A DNA stretch of 64,000 nucleotides from Citrobacter koseri (GCA_900446925.1 UAVY01000004.1:744001-808000), one strand, 5' to 3'; positions 8,220-19,930 are shown, numbered from the stretch's first letter. Notes: generated from the letters alone by a model not told the origin. Translations and numbers: made by a program.

Positions 8220-8555
8220 TTAATACCCGCCAACGGATATTGGCTGGATGGCTACGCCCTGACACTGATAAGACAGCGTGATTCTGGTGTTCATGCACAG
8301 CGAACCGGCATAAACGCTACAGGTTGACACTGGCTGACCGAATGCGATGGCGTTGGCGTATCCCATCTGCTGACATTCGCGTGTCGCCGTACCGTGCGCA
8401 ACATAGTCATCCGCGCGCGCCGTTTGCATCATCGCCTGGTTATAACTGAGGCGGACAATCCCGCTTGTCGGGTTGGTTTCACTGACCTGCGCTTGCTTGG
8501 TGAGGGTACATCCCGTCAGGGCTATGAGTGAGAGGCCAAGGATAAAGGTTTTCAT
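8220..8555 (-). CDS. yecR: YecR family lipoprotein
   Basis: 111 residues from ATG 8555 (an upstream in-frame ATG at 8585 is less likely because it would spoil the signal peptide). The N-terminus MKTFILGLSLIALTGC is a lipoprotein signal ending in the lipobox LTGC, so the mature protein is lipidated on Cys16 and anchored in the envelope. The rest is a small domain with four further cysteines. In E. coli yecR is reported as a member of the flagellar regulon; its role is unknown. It is flanked by ftnA and the RpiB-like gene. Confidence 0.85.
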   Translation of the reverse strand: MKTFILGLSLIALTGCTLTKQAQVSETNPTSGIVRLSYNQAMMQTARADDYVAHGTATRECQQMGYANAIAFGQPVSTCSVYAGSLCMNTRITLSYQCQGVAIQPISVGGY

Positions 8556-8814
8556 AATATCGCTCTGAGAATCCGGTGACAGCACATCCTATCTTGAACA
8601 GTAGACATTCAATGGCCTGAATAGCTTAAGAATTGTCCATGATTAATCCCAACGACACCGGCTCTTTGTGCGATACGGGAAAAGTGTGAGCACATCTTAA
8701 TTTTTTAAAACCATTTTTCACTAAATTTGAAAGTATGTTTGCGAGATAGTAATGTGACGTATACGTCAACGACTCACGGCGGGGGTTCCCGCGACGCATT
8801 CAGGAGAAGACAGA

Positions 8815-9453
8815 ATGAAAATTGCACTGATGATGGAAAACAGCCAGGCAGGTAAAAATGCCACCATTCATCGCGAGCTTAAAGCGGTAGCGGATGAAAA
8901 GGGATTCCCTGTTTTCAACGTCGGGATGAGCGATGAAAACGACCATCATCTGACTTATATCCACCTTGGTATTATGGCCAGCATTCTGCTTAACGCCAAA
9001 GCGGTGGATTTTGTTGTGACGGGTTGCGGCACCGGGCAGGGCGCGCTGATGTCGCTGAATATTCATCCGGGCGTGGTGTGCGGCTACTGCATCGACCCGG
9101 CGGATGCGTTCCTGTTTGCGCAGATTAACAACGGTAATGCGCTTTCTCTGCCATTCGCAAAAGGCTTTGGCTGGGGTGCGGAGTTGAATGTGCGTTTCAT
9201 CTTTGAAAAAGCATTCACCGGCCGTAACGGGGAAGGGTATCCACCAGAACGTAAAGAACCGCAGGTACGTAACGCGGGCATTCTGAACCAGGTGAAAGCG
9301 GCGGTGGTGAAAGAAAACTATCTGGATACGCTGCGCGCCATCGATCCTGAACTGGTGAAAACGGCGGTCTCCGGCCCACGTTTCCAGCAGTGTTTCTTTG
9401 ACAATTGCCAGGATAAAGAGATCGAAGCGTTCGTTCGCGACCTTCTCGGTTAA
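8815..9453 (+). CDS. RpiB/LacA/LacB-family sugar-phosphate isomerase
   Basis: 212 residues, intact, with AGGAGAAGACAG before ATG 8815. The segment VVTGCGTGQGALMSLN is the phosphate-binding loop and active-site Cys region typical of RpiB/LacAB isomerases, which interconvert aldose and ketose phosphates. The protein is about 60 residues longer than RpiB itself, with a C-terminal extension (KEPQVRNAGILNQVKAAVVK to the end), as in a subgroup annotated DUF2154-free RpiB relatives in Salmonella and Citrobacter. It has no K-12 counterpart at this locus. The substrate is unknown. It forms a monocistronic unit followed by a REP element. Confidence 0.8.
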   Translation: MKIALMMENSQAGKNATIHRELKAVADEKGFPVFNVGMSDENDHHLTYIHLGIMASILLNAKAVDFVVTGCGTGQGALMSLNIHPGVVCGYCIDPADAFLFAQINNGNALSLPFAKGFGWGAELNVRFIFEKAFTGRNGEGYPPERKEPQVRNAGILNQVKAAVVKENYLDTLRAIDPELVKTAVSGPRFQQCFFDNCQDKEIEAFVRDLLG

Positions 9454-9461
9454 TCTGTCAT

Positions 9462-9494
9462 GCCAGCCGGATAACGCGGCGTTTATCCGGCTTA
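9462..9494. repeat. REP-type palindrome
   Basis: GCCAGCCGGATAACGCGG...TTATCCGGCTTA forms the usual REP hairpin between the isomerase gene and yecJ. Confidence 0.65.
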
Positions 9495-9564
9495 CCGCGT
9501 TTGCTTTGCTACCGTTTCTTCTTCCGAATGAGTACTATGGCGGCCTTTCTATAAGGAGCTTACT

Positions 9565-9816
9565 ATGTCCCAACCACTGAACGCCGATCAGGAACTGGTC
9601 TCTGACGTTGTTGCCTGCCAGTTAGTTATCAAACAGATTCTGGATGTTATTGACGTTATTGCCCCGGTTGAAGTTCGGGAGAAGATGTCCAGCCAGTTGA
9701 AAAACATCGATTTTACCAGCCACCCTGCCGCTGCGGACCCGGTTACTATGCGGGCCATTCAAAAGGCGATTGCGTTGATTGAGCTGAAATTCACACCGCA
9801 GGACGAAGCGCACTAA
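9565..9816 (+). CDS. yecJ: YecJ, DUF2766 family protein
   Basis: 83 residues, intact, ATG 9565 after AAGGAGCTTACT. The sequence [20 protein letters not shown] is nearly identical to E. coli YecJ. It is a small soluble helical protein with no known function. It converges with ftnB across a perfect hairpin. Confidence 0.9.
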   Translation: MSQPLNADQELVSDVVACQLVIKQILDVIDVIAPVEVREKMSSQLKNIDFTSHPAAADPVTMRAIQKAIALIELKFTPQDEAH

Positions 9817-9836
9817 AGTAAAGCGACTGCGTAACA

Positions 9837-9855
9837 GCCTCCCGGCACGGGAGGC
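9837..9855. terminator. Hairpin between yecJ and ftnB
   Basis: GCCTCCCG-GCA-CGGGAGGC, a perfect 8-bp stem between convergent genes; there is no long T-run. Confidence 0.6.
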
Positions 9856-9878
9856 GTAACGTCGTGGCAATATAGCGG

Positions 9879-10382
9879 TTAGTGGTGTTGATAGTTGACG
9901 ACGTTGAGTAAGTGTTTGTCCGTTTGCACCATACACAATCCCGCGCGTTTTGCGCTGCGAACTTCATCGAGAATCGTCTGTAACAGAACGCCATCCTGCT
10001 GCTGATCTTTTTCCAGGTCGTGGAGAAAGTTGAGCGTTGGTGCGTCATTCATTGCTTTGGCTTCGTCGGTTAAGCGTGAGAGCGTACTGGCGCGTTGCTG
10101 ATACTCATCCAGCGTTTTTTGAAATAACTCTTCAAGACAGGTTAACTCTTCGCCGGGAACATCAATGGCTCTCACGATGGGGTTGGCGCCTGCGTTCTTC
10201 ATAAAATTGAACATGCGCATCATCTGGGTCACATTTCCCTGCGCCTGGGTACGAAGAAAGGTCGCCGTGCCGGTCAGGCTGTGGTCAAAACACCAGTCGC
10301 TCAGGTGGAGGTAGAGGTTAGATGCGTAAAATTCAAGGTTCATTTGGGTGTTGAGCTTATGAACCATTCCAGCTGTCGCCAT
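9879..10382 (-). CDS. ftnB: Ferritin-like protein FtnB
   Basis: 167 residues, intact. The start [20 protein letters not shown] and interior [20 protein letters not shown] align with E. coli FtnB (YecI). Unlike FtnA, several ferroxidase carboxylates are replaced (for example QGNVTQMMR where FtnA has EEMTHMQR), so it is probably not a classical storage ferritin. In Salmonella FtnB has been linked to iron-sulfur repair and is induced anaerobically. A 489-base gap upstream gives room for regulation. Confidence 0.9.
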   Translation of the reverse strand: MATAGMVHKLNTQMNLEFYASNLYLHLSDWCFDHSLTGTATFLRTQAQGNVTQMMRMFNFMKNAGANPIVRAIDVPGEELTCLEELFQKTLDEYQQRASTLSRLTDEAKAMNDAPTLNFLHDLEKDQQQDGVLLQTILDEVRSAKRAGLCMVQTDKHLLNVVNYQHH

Positions 10383-10871
10383 ATCAATATCCTTATTTCC
10401 AGAAAGGGTGATGCGCGTTACTCATGTATGCGCAATGAATACTGTTAGCAGAATAAATCCGTTCTGCCGGTCCTTTATGTGATCAAAAAGCTGATTCCGT
10501 TGCCGATCGAAAATAAGCATAGCGCCAGTACAGCTATAAGAAAATCCTTAAATCCCAATGTTTATATTTTTTTACAGTTTGCTGAAGGTATATCGCTGGA
10601 CGGCGAATGTAGGAATATAACGGATGTTGATATACATGATTGATTTTACGTTATTTTAAGTTGATATTTATTTTTGAAATGATGTTTCATATCACAAAAG
10701 AAAATACACCGGCGTGTTAGGATCGAATAATTAGCGGGCGAAACAGTTCTGGCCGAAATTATCGACAACGTTTTTTTTGCGCCAGATCATTTTTGCCCAT
10801 TTTTTAAATATAACCGAATGAACAATTCGTCATTTCGGTGTGATTAACACGAGTAAAGCGAGGAGTCGTAA
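10383..10871. other. 489-base AT-rich gap between divergent ftnB and DJ-1-like gene
   Basis: No supported ORF. AT-rich stretches (for example around 10560-10680) and runs of T suggest promoter DNA for both divergent genes. I see no clear tRNA, sRNA or named operator. Confidence 0.5.
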
Positions 10872-11429
10872 ATGAAAAAGGTCGCTGTCCTGCTGGCGCC
10901 AGGATTCGAAGAAGCAGAAGCCGTGGTCACTATTGATATTCTGCGTCGCCTGAATATTGATGTTGAAACGCTGGCCTGCGCGGAATCTCGCGCGGTAGTG
11001 AGTTATCACGACATTCCAATGGTTGCGGACAACACCCTCGCCGGACGTCTGGACACGTTGTATGACGCCATCGTCTTGCCCGGCGGCCCGCAGGGGAGCG
11101 CTAATCTGGCCGCCAGCGCGCAGGTGATCGACTTCGTTTCCCGCCATGACGCTGCGGGTAAATTGATCTGTCCGGTCTGCTCCGCCGCAGCGCGTGTGCT
11201 GGGGGGCAATGGTCTGCTGAAAGGGCGCCGTTACGTCTGCTCTGGCGACCTATGGGAAAATGTGACTGACGGTGAATATGTTGATGCGCCGGTTGTGGAA
11301 GATGGCAATCTCTTGAGCGGCAAAGGGTTAGGGCATATTTTTGATTTTGCGCTGACGCTGGCTGCTCGTCTGTCAGGGGATGACGCTTCTGTTCGCGATC
11401 ATGCCGATCATATTTACTATGCCTGGTAA
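10872..11429 (+). CDS. DJ-1/PfpI superfamily protein
   Basis: 185 residues, intact; AGGAGTCGTAA precedes ATG 10872. The fold markers are APGFEEAEAVVTIDILRR near the N-terminus, with the conserved acidic residue Glu16, the Gly-rich turn VLPGGPQGS, and the nucleophile-elbow CPVCSAAARVL, placing the reactive Cys at residue 103 as in YajL and human DJ-1. Members act as protein/nucleotide deglycases, chaperones or glyoxalases; YajL is the closest E. coli type. No K-12 gene lies here, whereas Salmonella has a similar one. The exact reaction cannot be told from sequence. Confidence 0.85.
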   Translation: MKKVAVLLAPGFEEAEAVVTIDILRRLNIDVETLACAESRAVVSYHDIPMVADNTLAGRLDTLYDAIVLPGGPQGSANLAASAQVIDFVSRHDAAGKLICPVCSAAARVLGGNGLLKGRRYVCSGDLWENVTDGEYVDAPVVEDGNLLSGKGLGHIFDFALTLAARLSGDDASVRDHADHIYYAW

Positions 11430-11437
11430 AGCATATT

Positions 11438-11464
11438 TCCCCGGATGCGCCTGCATTCGGGGAC
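11438..11464 (+). terminator. REP-like hairpin after DJ-1 gene
   Basis: TCCCCGGATGC, loop GCCT, GCATTCGGGGA with one mismatch; it probably ends or stabilises the transcript. Confidence 0.5.
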
Positions 11465-11484
11465 AAGGATTTGCTGGCTGATGT

Positions 11485-11501
11485 TATGGACTAATCTGCT
11501 A
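11485..11501 (-). promoter_or_regulatory. AraC half-site upstream of araFGH
   Basis: TATGGA-N7-GCTA is, on the minus strand, an exact match to the AraC consensus TAGC-N7-TCCATA. A second TATGGA at 11603-11608 lacks the paired GCTA. Arabinose-dependent AraC activation of araFGH is established in E. coli; the site is about 250 bases from araF. Confidence 0.6.
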
Positions 11502-11747
11502 CCCCTTTTTTATTTGTCTGACAAAACCTTCTTTTTTTATGTCATTTTCCGCTGAATTTATGTACGCAATTACTGTAATTCTGCGGTGTGATGCCGCTCT
11601 CCTATGGAGAATCAATTTCCCGCTACAACTAACACCAGCACGGGTATCAATCCTTGGCTTTTAAGGTAATACCTTGTTTTACGGCTAAATTACAAAAAAT
11701 CGTTCGATTTTACCCTACATAAAAGAACGCTAAAGCTGGAGTTAACC

Positions 11748-12737
11748 ATGCACAAATTTACTAAAGCGCTGGCAGCCATCGGTCTGGCTGCCGTTATGTC
11801 ACAATCCGCTATCGCGGAAACCATGAAGCTCGGTTTTCTGGTGAAACAACCGGAGGAACCCTGGTTCCAGACAGAATGGAAATTTGCCGATAAAGCCGGG
11901 AAAGATCTGGGTTTTGAGGTCATTAAAATTGCGGTGCCGGACGGTGAGAAAACCCTGAACGCCATCGACAGCCTGGCGGCGAGTGGGGCAAAAGGCTTTG
12001 TTATTTGTACCCCGGACCCGAAACTGGGTTCAGCGATCGTTGCAAAAGCGCGTGGGTATGACATGAAGGTGATCGCCGTGGACGATCAGTTCGTCAACGC
12101 GAAAGGTAAGCCAATGGACACCGTACCGCTGGTGATGATGGCGGCCACGAAAATTGGCGAGCGCCAGGGGCAGGAGCTGTATAAGGAGATGCAAAACCGC
12201 GGCTGGGATGTAAAGGAAACGGCGGTGATGGCGATTACCGCTAATGAACTGGATACCGCGCGTCGCCGCACATCCGGCTCGATGGACGCGCTGAAAGCTG
12301 CGGGCTTCCCGGAAAAACAGATCTATCAGGTTCCAACGAAATCCAATGATATTCCCGGCGCATTCGATGCCGCTAACTCTATGCTGGTTCAACACCCTGA
12401 AGTGAAACACTGGCTGATTGTCGGCATGAATGACAACACCGTGCTGGGCGGCGTGCGCGCCACCGAAGGTCAGGGCTTTAAGGCGGCGGACGTTATCGGC
12501 ATCGGCATTAACGGTGTGGATGCGATCAGCGAACTGTCAAAAGCGCAGGCGACAGGATTCTACGGCTCGTTGCTGCCCAGCCCGGACGTACACGGCTATA
12601 AATCCAGTGAAATGCTCTACAACTGGGTAACCAAAGATGCGGAACCGCCAAAATTCACTGAAGTGACCGACGTGGTGCTGATCACCCGTGACAACTTCAA
12701 AGAAGAACTGGCGAAAAAAGGTTTAGGCGGCAAGTAA
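11748..12737 (+). CDS. araF: L-arabinose-binding periplasmic protein
   Basis: 329 residues, intact. A cleavable signal peptide, MHKFTKALAAIGLAAVMSQS ending AIAE, precedes the mature protein, which is almost identical to E. coli AraF. It binds L-arabinose in the periplasm and delivers it to the AraG-AraH ABC transporter. ATG 11748 follows GGAGTTAACC. Two REP palindromes separate it from araG, the usual device for giving more binding protein than transporter from one mRNA. Salmonella, as I recall, lacks this operon, which helps place the genome nearer Citrobacter or Escherichia. Confidence 0.95.
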   Translation: MHKFTKALAAIGLAAVMSQSAIAETMKLGFLVKQPEEPWFQTEWKFADKAGKDLGFEVIKIAVPDGEKTLNAIDSLAASGAKGFVICTPDPKLGSAIVAKARGYDMKVIAVDDQFVNAKGKPMDTVPLVMMAATKIGERQGQELYKEMQNRGWDVKETAVMAITANELDTARRRTSGSMDALKAAGFPEKQIYQVPTKSNDIPGAFDAANSMLVQHPEVKHWLIVGMNDNTVLGGVRATEGQGFKAADVIGIGINGVDAISELSKAQATGFYGSLLPSPDVHGYKSSEMLYNWVTKDAEPPKFTEVTDVVLITRDNFKEELAKKGLGGK

Positions 12738-12743
12738 CACAAA

Positions 12744-12827
12744 TGCCGGATGGCGACGCGAAAACGGTTTATCCGGCCTGCGAATTGCGTATTCAGTAGG
12801 CCGGATAAGGCAACGCCGTCATCCGGC
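12744..12827. repeat. Pair of REP palindromes between araF and araG
   Basis: TGCCGGATGGCGACGCG...TTTATCCGGCCTG and GTAGGCCGGATAAGGC...GTCATCCGGC in opposite orientation (BIME). They are likely to protect the araF message from 3' decay. Confidence 0.8.
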
Positions 12828-12851
12828 AAAATCCTGACTCACGGAGACGTT

Positions 12852-14367
12852 ATGCAACAGCCCACCCCATATCTCTCATTTCGCGGCATCGGGAAAACGT
12901 TCCCTGGCGTTAAGGCGCTGACGGATATCAGTTTTGACTGTTATGCCGGTCAGGTGCATGCGCTGATGGGCGAAAATGGCGCCGGGAAGTCCACACTCTT
13001 AAAAATTCTCAGCGGCAACTATGCGCCAACCACGGGATCGCTGGCGATCCGTGGGCAAGAGATGACCTTTGCCGACACCACGGCTGCACTGAATGCCGGT
13101 GTCGCCATTATTTACCAGGAACTGCACCTCGTGCCGGAAATGACCGTTGCGGAGAATATCTATCTCGGCCAGCTCCCGCATAAAGGGGGATTGTTAACCG
13201 GACGCTGCTCAACTACGAAGCCGGTCTTCAGTTACAACATCTGGGGATGGATATCTCCCCGGATACCCCGCTGAAATACCTCTCGATTGGCCAGTGGCAA
13301 ATGGTGGAGATTGCGAAAGCGTTAGCGCGTAACGCCAAAATTATCGCTTTCGATGAACCGACCAGCTCGCTCTCCGCCAGGGAGATCGAGAACCTGTTCC
13401 GGGTGATTCGCGAACTGCGCAAAGAAGGGCGCGTCATTCTGTATGTGTCGCACCGTATGGAAGAGATCTTTGCACTGAGCGATGCCATTACCGTGTTTAA
13501 AGATGGCCGCTACGTTAAAACGTTTACCGATATGCAGCAGGTTAACCATGACGCGCTGGTTCAGGCGATGGTTGGGGCGCGATCTCGGCGATATCTACGG
13601 CTGGCAGCCTCGTGCCTGTGGCGCAGAGCGGCTGCGGCTGCAAGAGGTGAAAGCGCCGGGCGTTCGCGCGCCTGTCAGCTTATCCGTACGCAGCGGCGAA
13701 ATTGTCGGCCTGTTTGGTCTGGTTGGCGCCGGGCGCAGTGAATTAATGAAAGGGCTGTTCGGCGGAACGCGCATCACCGAAGGGCAGGTGTTCATTGACG
13801 AGCAGCCCATTGATATCCGCAAACCGGCGCACGCGATTGCGGCAGGCATGATGCTGTGCCCGGAAGATCGCAAAGCGGAGGGGATCATTCCTGTGCATTC
13901 GGTTCGCGACAATATCAACATCAGCGCCCGACGTAAGCATGTGCTGGGTGGGTGCCTGATCAATAACGGTTGGGAAGAGAGCAATGCCGAACACCATATT
14001 CGCTCCCTCAATATAAAAAACGCCAGGTGCTGAGCAACTCATTATGAATCTCTCCGGGGGGAATCAACAGAAGGCGATTCTGGGACGCTGGTTATCGGAA
14101 GAGATGAAGGTCATTTTGCTTGATGAGCCGACGCGCGGTATCGATGTCGGCGCAAAACACGAGATCTACAACGTTATTTACGCGCTGGCGGCGCGCGGTG
14201 TGGCCGTGCTGTTTGCCTCCAGCGATCTGCCGGAAGTTCTTGGTGTTGCCGACCGTATTGTGGTGATGCGTGAAGGTGAGATCGCCGGTGAATTACTTCA
14301 TGAACAGGCGGATGAACGGCAGGCCCTGAGCCTTGCTATGCCTAAAGTCAGCCAGGCTGTCGCCTGA
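12852..14367 (+). CDS. araG: L-arabinose ABC transporter ATP-binding protein (three indels)
   Basis: About 504 residues, the duplicated ATPase of a sugar ABC importer. ATG 12852 opens [15 protein letters not shown]; the first half has Walker [10 protein letters not shown] and Walker [11 protein letters not shown]; the second half has the degenerate P-loop GLVGAGRSE, the signature LSGGNQQK and [10 protein letters not shown]. The frame breaks near 13196 (one base missing), 13577 (extra G) and 14020 (extra A), and the net length of 1516 fits these changes. Each break restores a near-perfect E. coli AraG match. It lies between araF and araH in one operon. Confidence 0.92.
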
Positions 14368-14382
14368 GTAAAGGAGAGTAAG

Positions 14383-15378
14383 ATGTCTTCTGTAACTACA
14401 TCCGGTTCTGGCGCACCTAAGTCGCCGTTTAGCTTCGGGCGTATCTGGGATCAATACGGCATGCTGGTGGTGTTCGCCGTCCTGTTCCTGGCGTGTGCGA
14501 TCTTTGTGCCTAACTTTGCCACGTTCATCAACATGAAGGGGCTGGGGCTGGCGATTTCGATGTCGGGTATGGTGGCGTGTGGGATGCTGTTTTGTCTGGC
14601 GTCCGGCGATTTTGACCTCTCCGTCGCCTCGGTGATTGCCTGTGCCGGCGTCACCACCGCCGTGGTCATCAATATGACCGAAAGCCTGTGGATTGGCGTG
14701 GCTGCCGGGCTGCTGCTGGGCATACTTTGCGGACTGGTGAACGGTTTTGTTATCGCGCGTTTAAGGATCAACGCCCTGATTACCACGCTCGCCACGATGC
14801 AGATTGTTCGTGGTCTGGCCTATATCATCTCTGACGGTAAAGCGGTAGGGATTGAAGATGAGCGCTTCTTCACCCTCGGGTACGCCAACTGGTTTGGGCT
14901 ACCTGCACCGATCTGGTTAACGGTAGGGTGCCTGGTTATCTTTGGTTTATTGCTGAATAAAACCACGTTTGGCCGCAATACGCTGGCGATTGGCGGGAAT
15001 GAAGAAGCGGCGCGTCTGGCCGGGGTGCCGGTAGTACGCACGAAGATCATTATCTTCGTTCTCTCCGGGCTGGTGTCGGCGGCGGCGGGGATTATCCTGG
15101 CGTCGCGTATGACCAGCGGCCAGCCAATGACCTCTATTGGCTATGAACTGATTGTGATTTCAGCCTGCGTATTAGGCGGTGTCTCCCTCAAGGGCGGCAT
15201 CGGAAAAATCTCATATGTGGTCGCGGGGGTGTTGATCCTGGGGACGGTGGAAAACGCCATGAACCTGCTGAACATTTCCCCCTTTGCACAGTACGTCGTG
15301 CGCGGCTTAATCCTGCTGGCAGCGGTAATCTTCGACCGTTACAAACAAAAGGCGAAGCGCACCGTTTTAATGAAATAA
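14383..15378 (+). CDS. araH: L-arabinose ABC transporter permease
   Basis: 331 residues, intact. An inner-membrane permease of the BPD_transp_2 type with about ten hydrophobic segments starting at MLVVFAVLFLACAIFVPNF; EEAARLAGVPVVRTK is the cytoplasmic loop that docks the ATPase. It starts at ATG 14383 after AAGGAGAGTAAG, 15 bases after araG. The C-terminus has three extra residues compared with K-12. It works with AraF and AraG to import L-arabinose. Confidence 0.95.
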   Translation: MSSVTTSGSGAPKSPFSFGRIWDQYGMLVVFAVLFLACAIFVPNFATFINMKGLGLAISMSGMVACGMLFCLASGDFDLSVASVIACAGVTTAVVINMTESLWIGVAAGLLLGILCGLVNGFVIARLRINALITTLATMQIVRGLAYIISDGKAVGIEDERFFTLGYANWFGLPAPIWLTVGCLVIFGLLLNKTTFGRNTLAIGGNEEAARLAGVPVVRTKIIIFVLSGLVSAAAGIILASRMTSGQPMTSIGYELIVISACVLGGVSLKGGIGKISYVVAGVLILGTVENAMNLLNISPFAQYVVRGLILLAAVIFDRYKQKAKRTVLMK

Positions 15379-15385
15379 ACCGTAA

Positions 15386-17738
<2,353 letters not shown>

Positions 17739-17744
17739 CGCCCG

Positions 17745-18174
17745 CTAATCACCGGCAAGCGGAACCAGCAATACATCAACTTCACTGGCGCTAACGACAC
17801 TTTTCGCTGAGCAGGACGCTCGCGAAAAGAAGCTGTGATTATGATTGCCGCAAATGACCAAATCCACCTGCTGCTTACGACACACATCCAGAATATGCGC
17901 GCTTAACTCCCCGTAAGTAATGAATGTTTGTTCAATCGGGTAGTCTGCCTTCGCACTCAGTTTGTCGAGAAAATCCTGCGTCTCTTCATGCATCACCTCC
18001 CGCAAATCTTCCAGCATTGGGGGCGGCGAATTGATTATACAGCTCGGGATCAGAGGCGAGGGTAATCAGGCTAATGCGGGCATTGACGGGACGAGCAATG
18101 GAGACAGCTTTCGCTAACAGCTGCTGACTTTCGGGGGTAACGGCGACGGCGACAAGAATATGCGTATAGCTCAT
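17745..18174 (-). CDS. uspC: Universal stress protein C (one indel)
   Basis: About 142 residues from ATG 18174, [24 protein letters not shown]-fold domain; the C-terminal motif [20 protein letters not shown] corresponds to the nucleotide-binding loop region. One extra base near 18015 (in CATTGGGGGCGG) splits it between NQFAAP and MLEDLREVM. In E. coli UspC is induced by stress and reported to affect motility and the KdpDE response. It is convergent with otsA and divergent from flhD, the K-12 arrangement, but without the insertion sequence known upstream of flhD in some K-12 lines. Confidence 0.9.
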
Positions 18175-18679
18175 AACTCGCTCCTTATTGCAAGAATATG
18201 AGGTTTCTTCTTCAGCTTTACTCTGTTTAGTCGAATTCTGCAATGTTTTCCCTGTGACGATAGTGTGAAGGTTATCATAATAATTCATTAATTATTCTTA
18301 TAAATGGAATAGTGGCATAACGCACATTGTAAACATTATTACGCGCTTTAACTTAAATCGACCAATTATGAAAACAAAATGTTAATTACGATGTAACAAA
18401 AATTAACTTGTTATGCATCATAGATACCGTCTATTGGTTAACCCTGCTTAATATTTAAGTGATTGTTTAGAAACGATTAAATTATTTTATGTCCCCGGCA
18501 GGAATATTCAGGAAGGGGGATATTTTCAGATGTTATTTTAACGGTGCTAAACATAACGCATGAGTGATTATTTACGCACATATTCGTGTATCTGGAATAG
18601 AAAAACTGAACGAAAGGCTAAAAAATAATCAAAATAAAAGTTCAACTGATGGATTTATGTTAAGTATTTGGATGATTTA

Positions 18680-18695
18680 TGTGATCTGGATCACA
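18680..18695 (+). promoter_or_regulatory. CRP-binding site of flhDC
   Basis: TGTGATCTGGATCACA matches the CRP consensus TGTGA-N6-TCACA exactly, 266 bases before flhD, as expected for catabolite activation of the flagellar master operon. Confidence 0.85.
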
Positions 18696-18807
18696 TATTT
18701 CTCAAATTCGCAGCCCGGCTCCGTTGTATGTGTTCGTGCTGACGAGTAGAGTTGCGTCGAATTAGGAAAAATCTTAGGCATTTTGTAATAAATCATGTAA
18801 ACGTGTA

Positions 18808-18837
18808 AAAACCTGACACCCCATTAAGGGGGGTTTT
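18808..18837 (+). promoter_or_regulatory. Terminator-like hairpin in the flhD leader
   Basis: AAAACC-TGAC-ACCCC, loop ATTAA, GGGGG-GGTTTT, roughly 125 bases before the flhD start and downstream of the likely promoter. It may attenuate or stabilise the leader. Confidence 0.5.
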
Positions 18838-18960
18838 ACTGTATGCATCGGTGCCTGGGCGTGGCTATGCATTTGACCTTTTTGCTTTTTTTACCGGGGG
18901 ATTCCCGGCGACATCACGGGGTGCGGTTACACCGCATAAAAATAAAGTTGGTTATTCTGG

Positions 18961-19321
18961 ATGGGAACAATGCATACATCCGAGTTGCTGAAACACATTT
19001 ATGACATCAATCTGTCATATTTACTCCTTGCACAGCGGTCTGATCGTTCAGGACAAAGCATCCGCGATGTTCCGCCTTGGTATCAGTGAAGAGATGGCGA
19101 ACACGTTGGGTACTCTGACTCTTCCCACAAATGGTTAAACTGGCCGAAACGAACCAGCTGGTATGTCATTTCCGTTTTGACAACACCAGACAGTTACCCA
19201 GCTGACCCAGGATTCTCGCGTTGACGATCTTCAGCAAATTCATACCGGTATCATGCTTTCAACACGCCTGTTACACGATGTGAATCAGGCCGATGATGCG
19301 GCGCGTAAGAAAAGGGCTTGA
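18961..19321 (+). CDS. flhD: Flagellar transcriptional activator FlhD (indels)
   Basis: About 119 residues. ATG 18961 opens [20 protein letters not shown], followed by the FlhD sequence in shifting frames: an extra G near 19026 (CAGCGGTCTG), an extra C near 19125 (CTTCCCACAAATGG) and a missing C near 19187. The end GAA/GCGCGTAAGAAAAGGGCTTGA gives ARKKRA. FlhD forms the FlhD4C2 complex that activates class 2 flagellar promoters. The stop overlaps the flhC start region. Because essential genes in the window carry the same kind of error, the breaks do not argue for a non-motile strain. Confidence 0.85.
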
Positions 19322-19323
19322 TG

Positions 19324-19905
19324 ATGAGTGAAAAAAGCATTGTTCAGGAAGCTCGCGATATCCAGTTAGCGATGGAATTGATTCTCTTTGGGCGCCCGTT
19401 TGCAAATGCTGGAAAGCGAAACGCAGTTAAGTCGTGGTCGCCTCATCAAATTATACAAAGAGTTACGCGGCAGTCCTCCGCCAAAAGGTATGCTTCCTTT
19501 TTCAACGGACTGGTTTATGACATGGGAGCAAAACATTCATGCCTCCATGTTTTGCAACGCCTGGCAGTTCTTACTCAAAACCGGTCTGTGCAGCGGCGTG
19601 GATGCGGTCATTAAAGCGTACCGTCTGTATCTGGAACAGTGCCCGCAGGCGGAAGACGGGCCATTGTTGGCGTTAACACGCGCATGGACGCTGGTTGCGT
19701 TTCGTGGAAAGCGGGCTGCTTGAATTATCGACCTGTAATTGCTGTGGCGGGAATTTTATTACCCATGCGCATCAGCCTGCGGGAAGTTTTGCCTGTAGTT
19801 TGTGCCAGCCGCCGTCCCGCGCAGTAAAAAAGACGTAAACTTTCCCAAAATGCTGCCGATATTATTCCACAACTGCTGGATGAACAGATCGAACAGGCTG
19901 TTTAA
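19324..19905 (+). CDS. flhC: Flagellar transcriptional activator FlhC (three indels)
   Basis: About 192 residues; ATG 19324 ([19 protein letters not shown]) aligns with E. coli. The frame shifts near 19387 (extra T in CTCTTTGGGC), near 19705 and once more downstream; the total of 582 bases is three above the expected 579. The zinc-binding cysteines are visible in the DNA as CNCCGGNF and CSLCQPP. FlhC provides the DNA-binding part of FlhD4C2. The sigma-28 promoter of the mot-che operon lies within its 3' end. Confidence 0.88.
19836..19862 (+). promoter_or_regulatory. Sigma-28 (FliA) promoter of motA operon
   Basis: TAAACTTT, 11-base spacer, GCCGATAT, close to the FliA consensus TAAAGTTT-N11-GCCGATAA, located inside flhC as in E. 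coli. It drives motA-motB-cheA-cheW. Confidence 0.8.
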
Positions 19906-19930
19906 CCGATACGGTGTGGACAAACACTCC

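Larger units (their letters stand above)
18289..18960 (+). promoter_or_regulatory. Long flhDC upstream control region
   Basis: There are about 670 bases with no gene (a 61-codon frame at 18564 has no support). It is AT-rich on the left, contains the CRP site below, and ends in a long 5' leader with a strong hairpin. This is where the many flhDC regulators (CRP, H-NS, RcsB, OmpR, LrhA, CsrA) act in E. coli. No IS element is present. Confidence 0.75.

Noticed and set aside
11603..11619. Second AraC site before araF
   Set aside because: TATGGA is present but the paired GCTA at the right spacing is not.
18564..18749. 61-codon frame in the flhDC control region
   Set aside because: It overlaps the CRP site, has no RBS or family resemblance and is not known in relatives.
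18961..19905. flhDC as pseudogenes and the strain as non-motile
   Set aside because: The same single-base breaks occur in essential aspS and argS, so they are most likely assembly errors.
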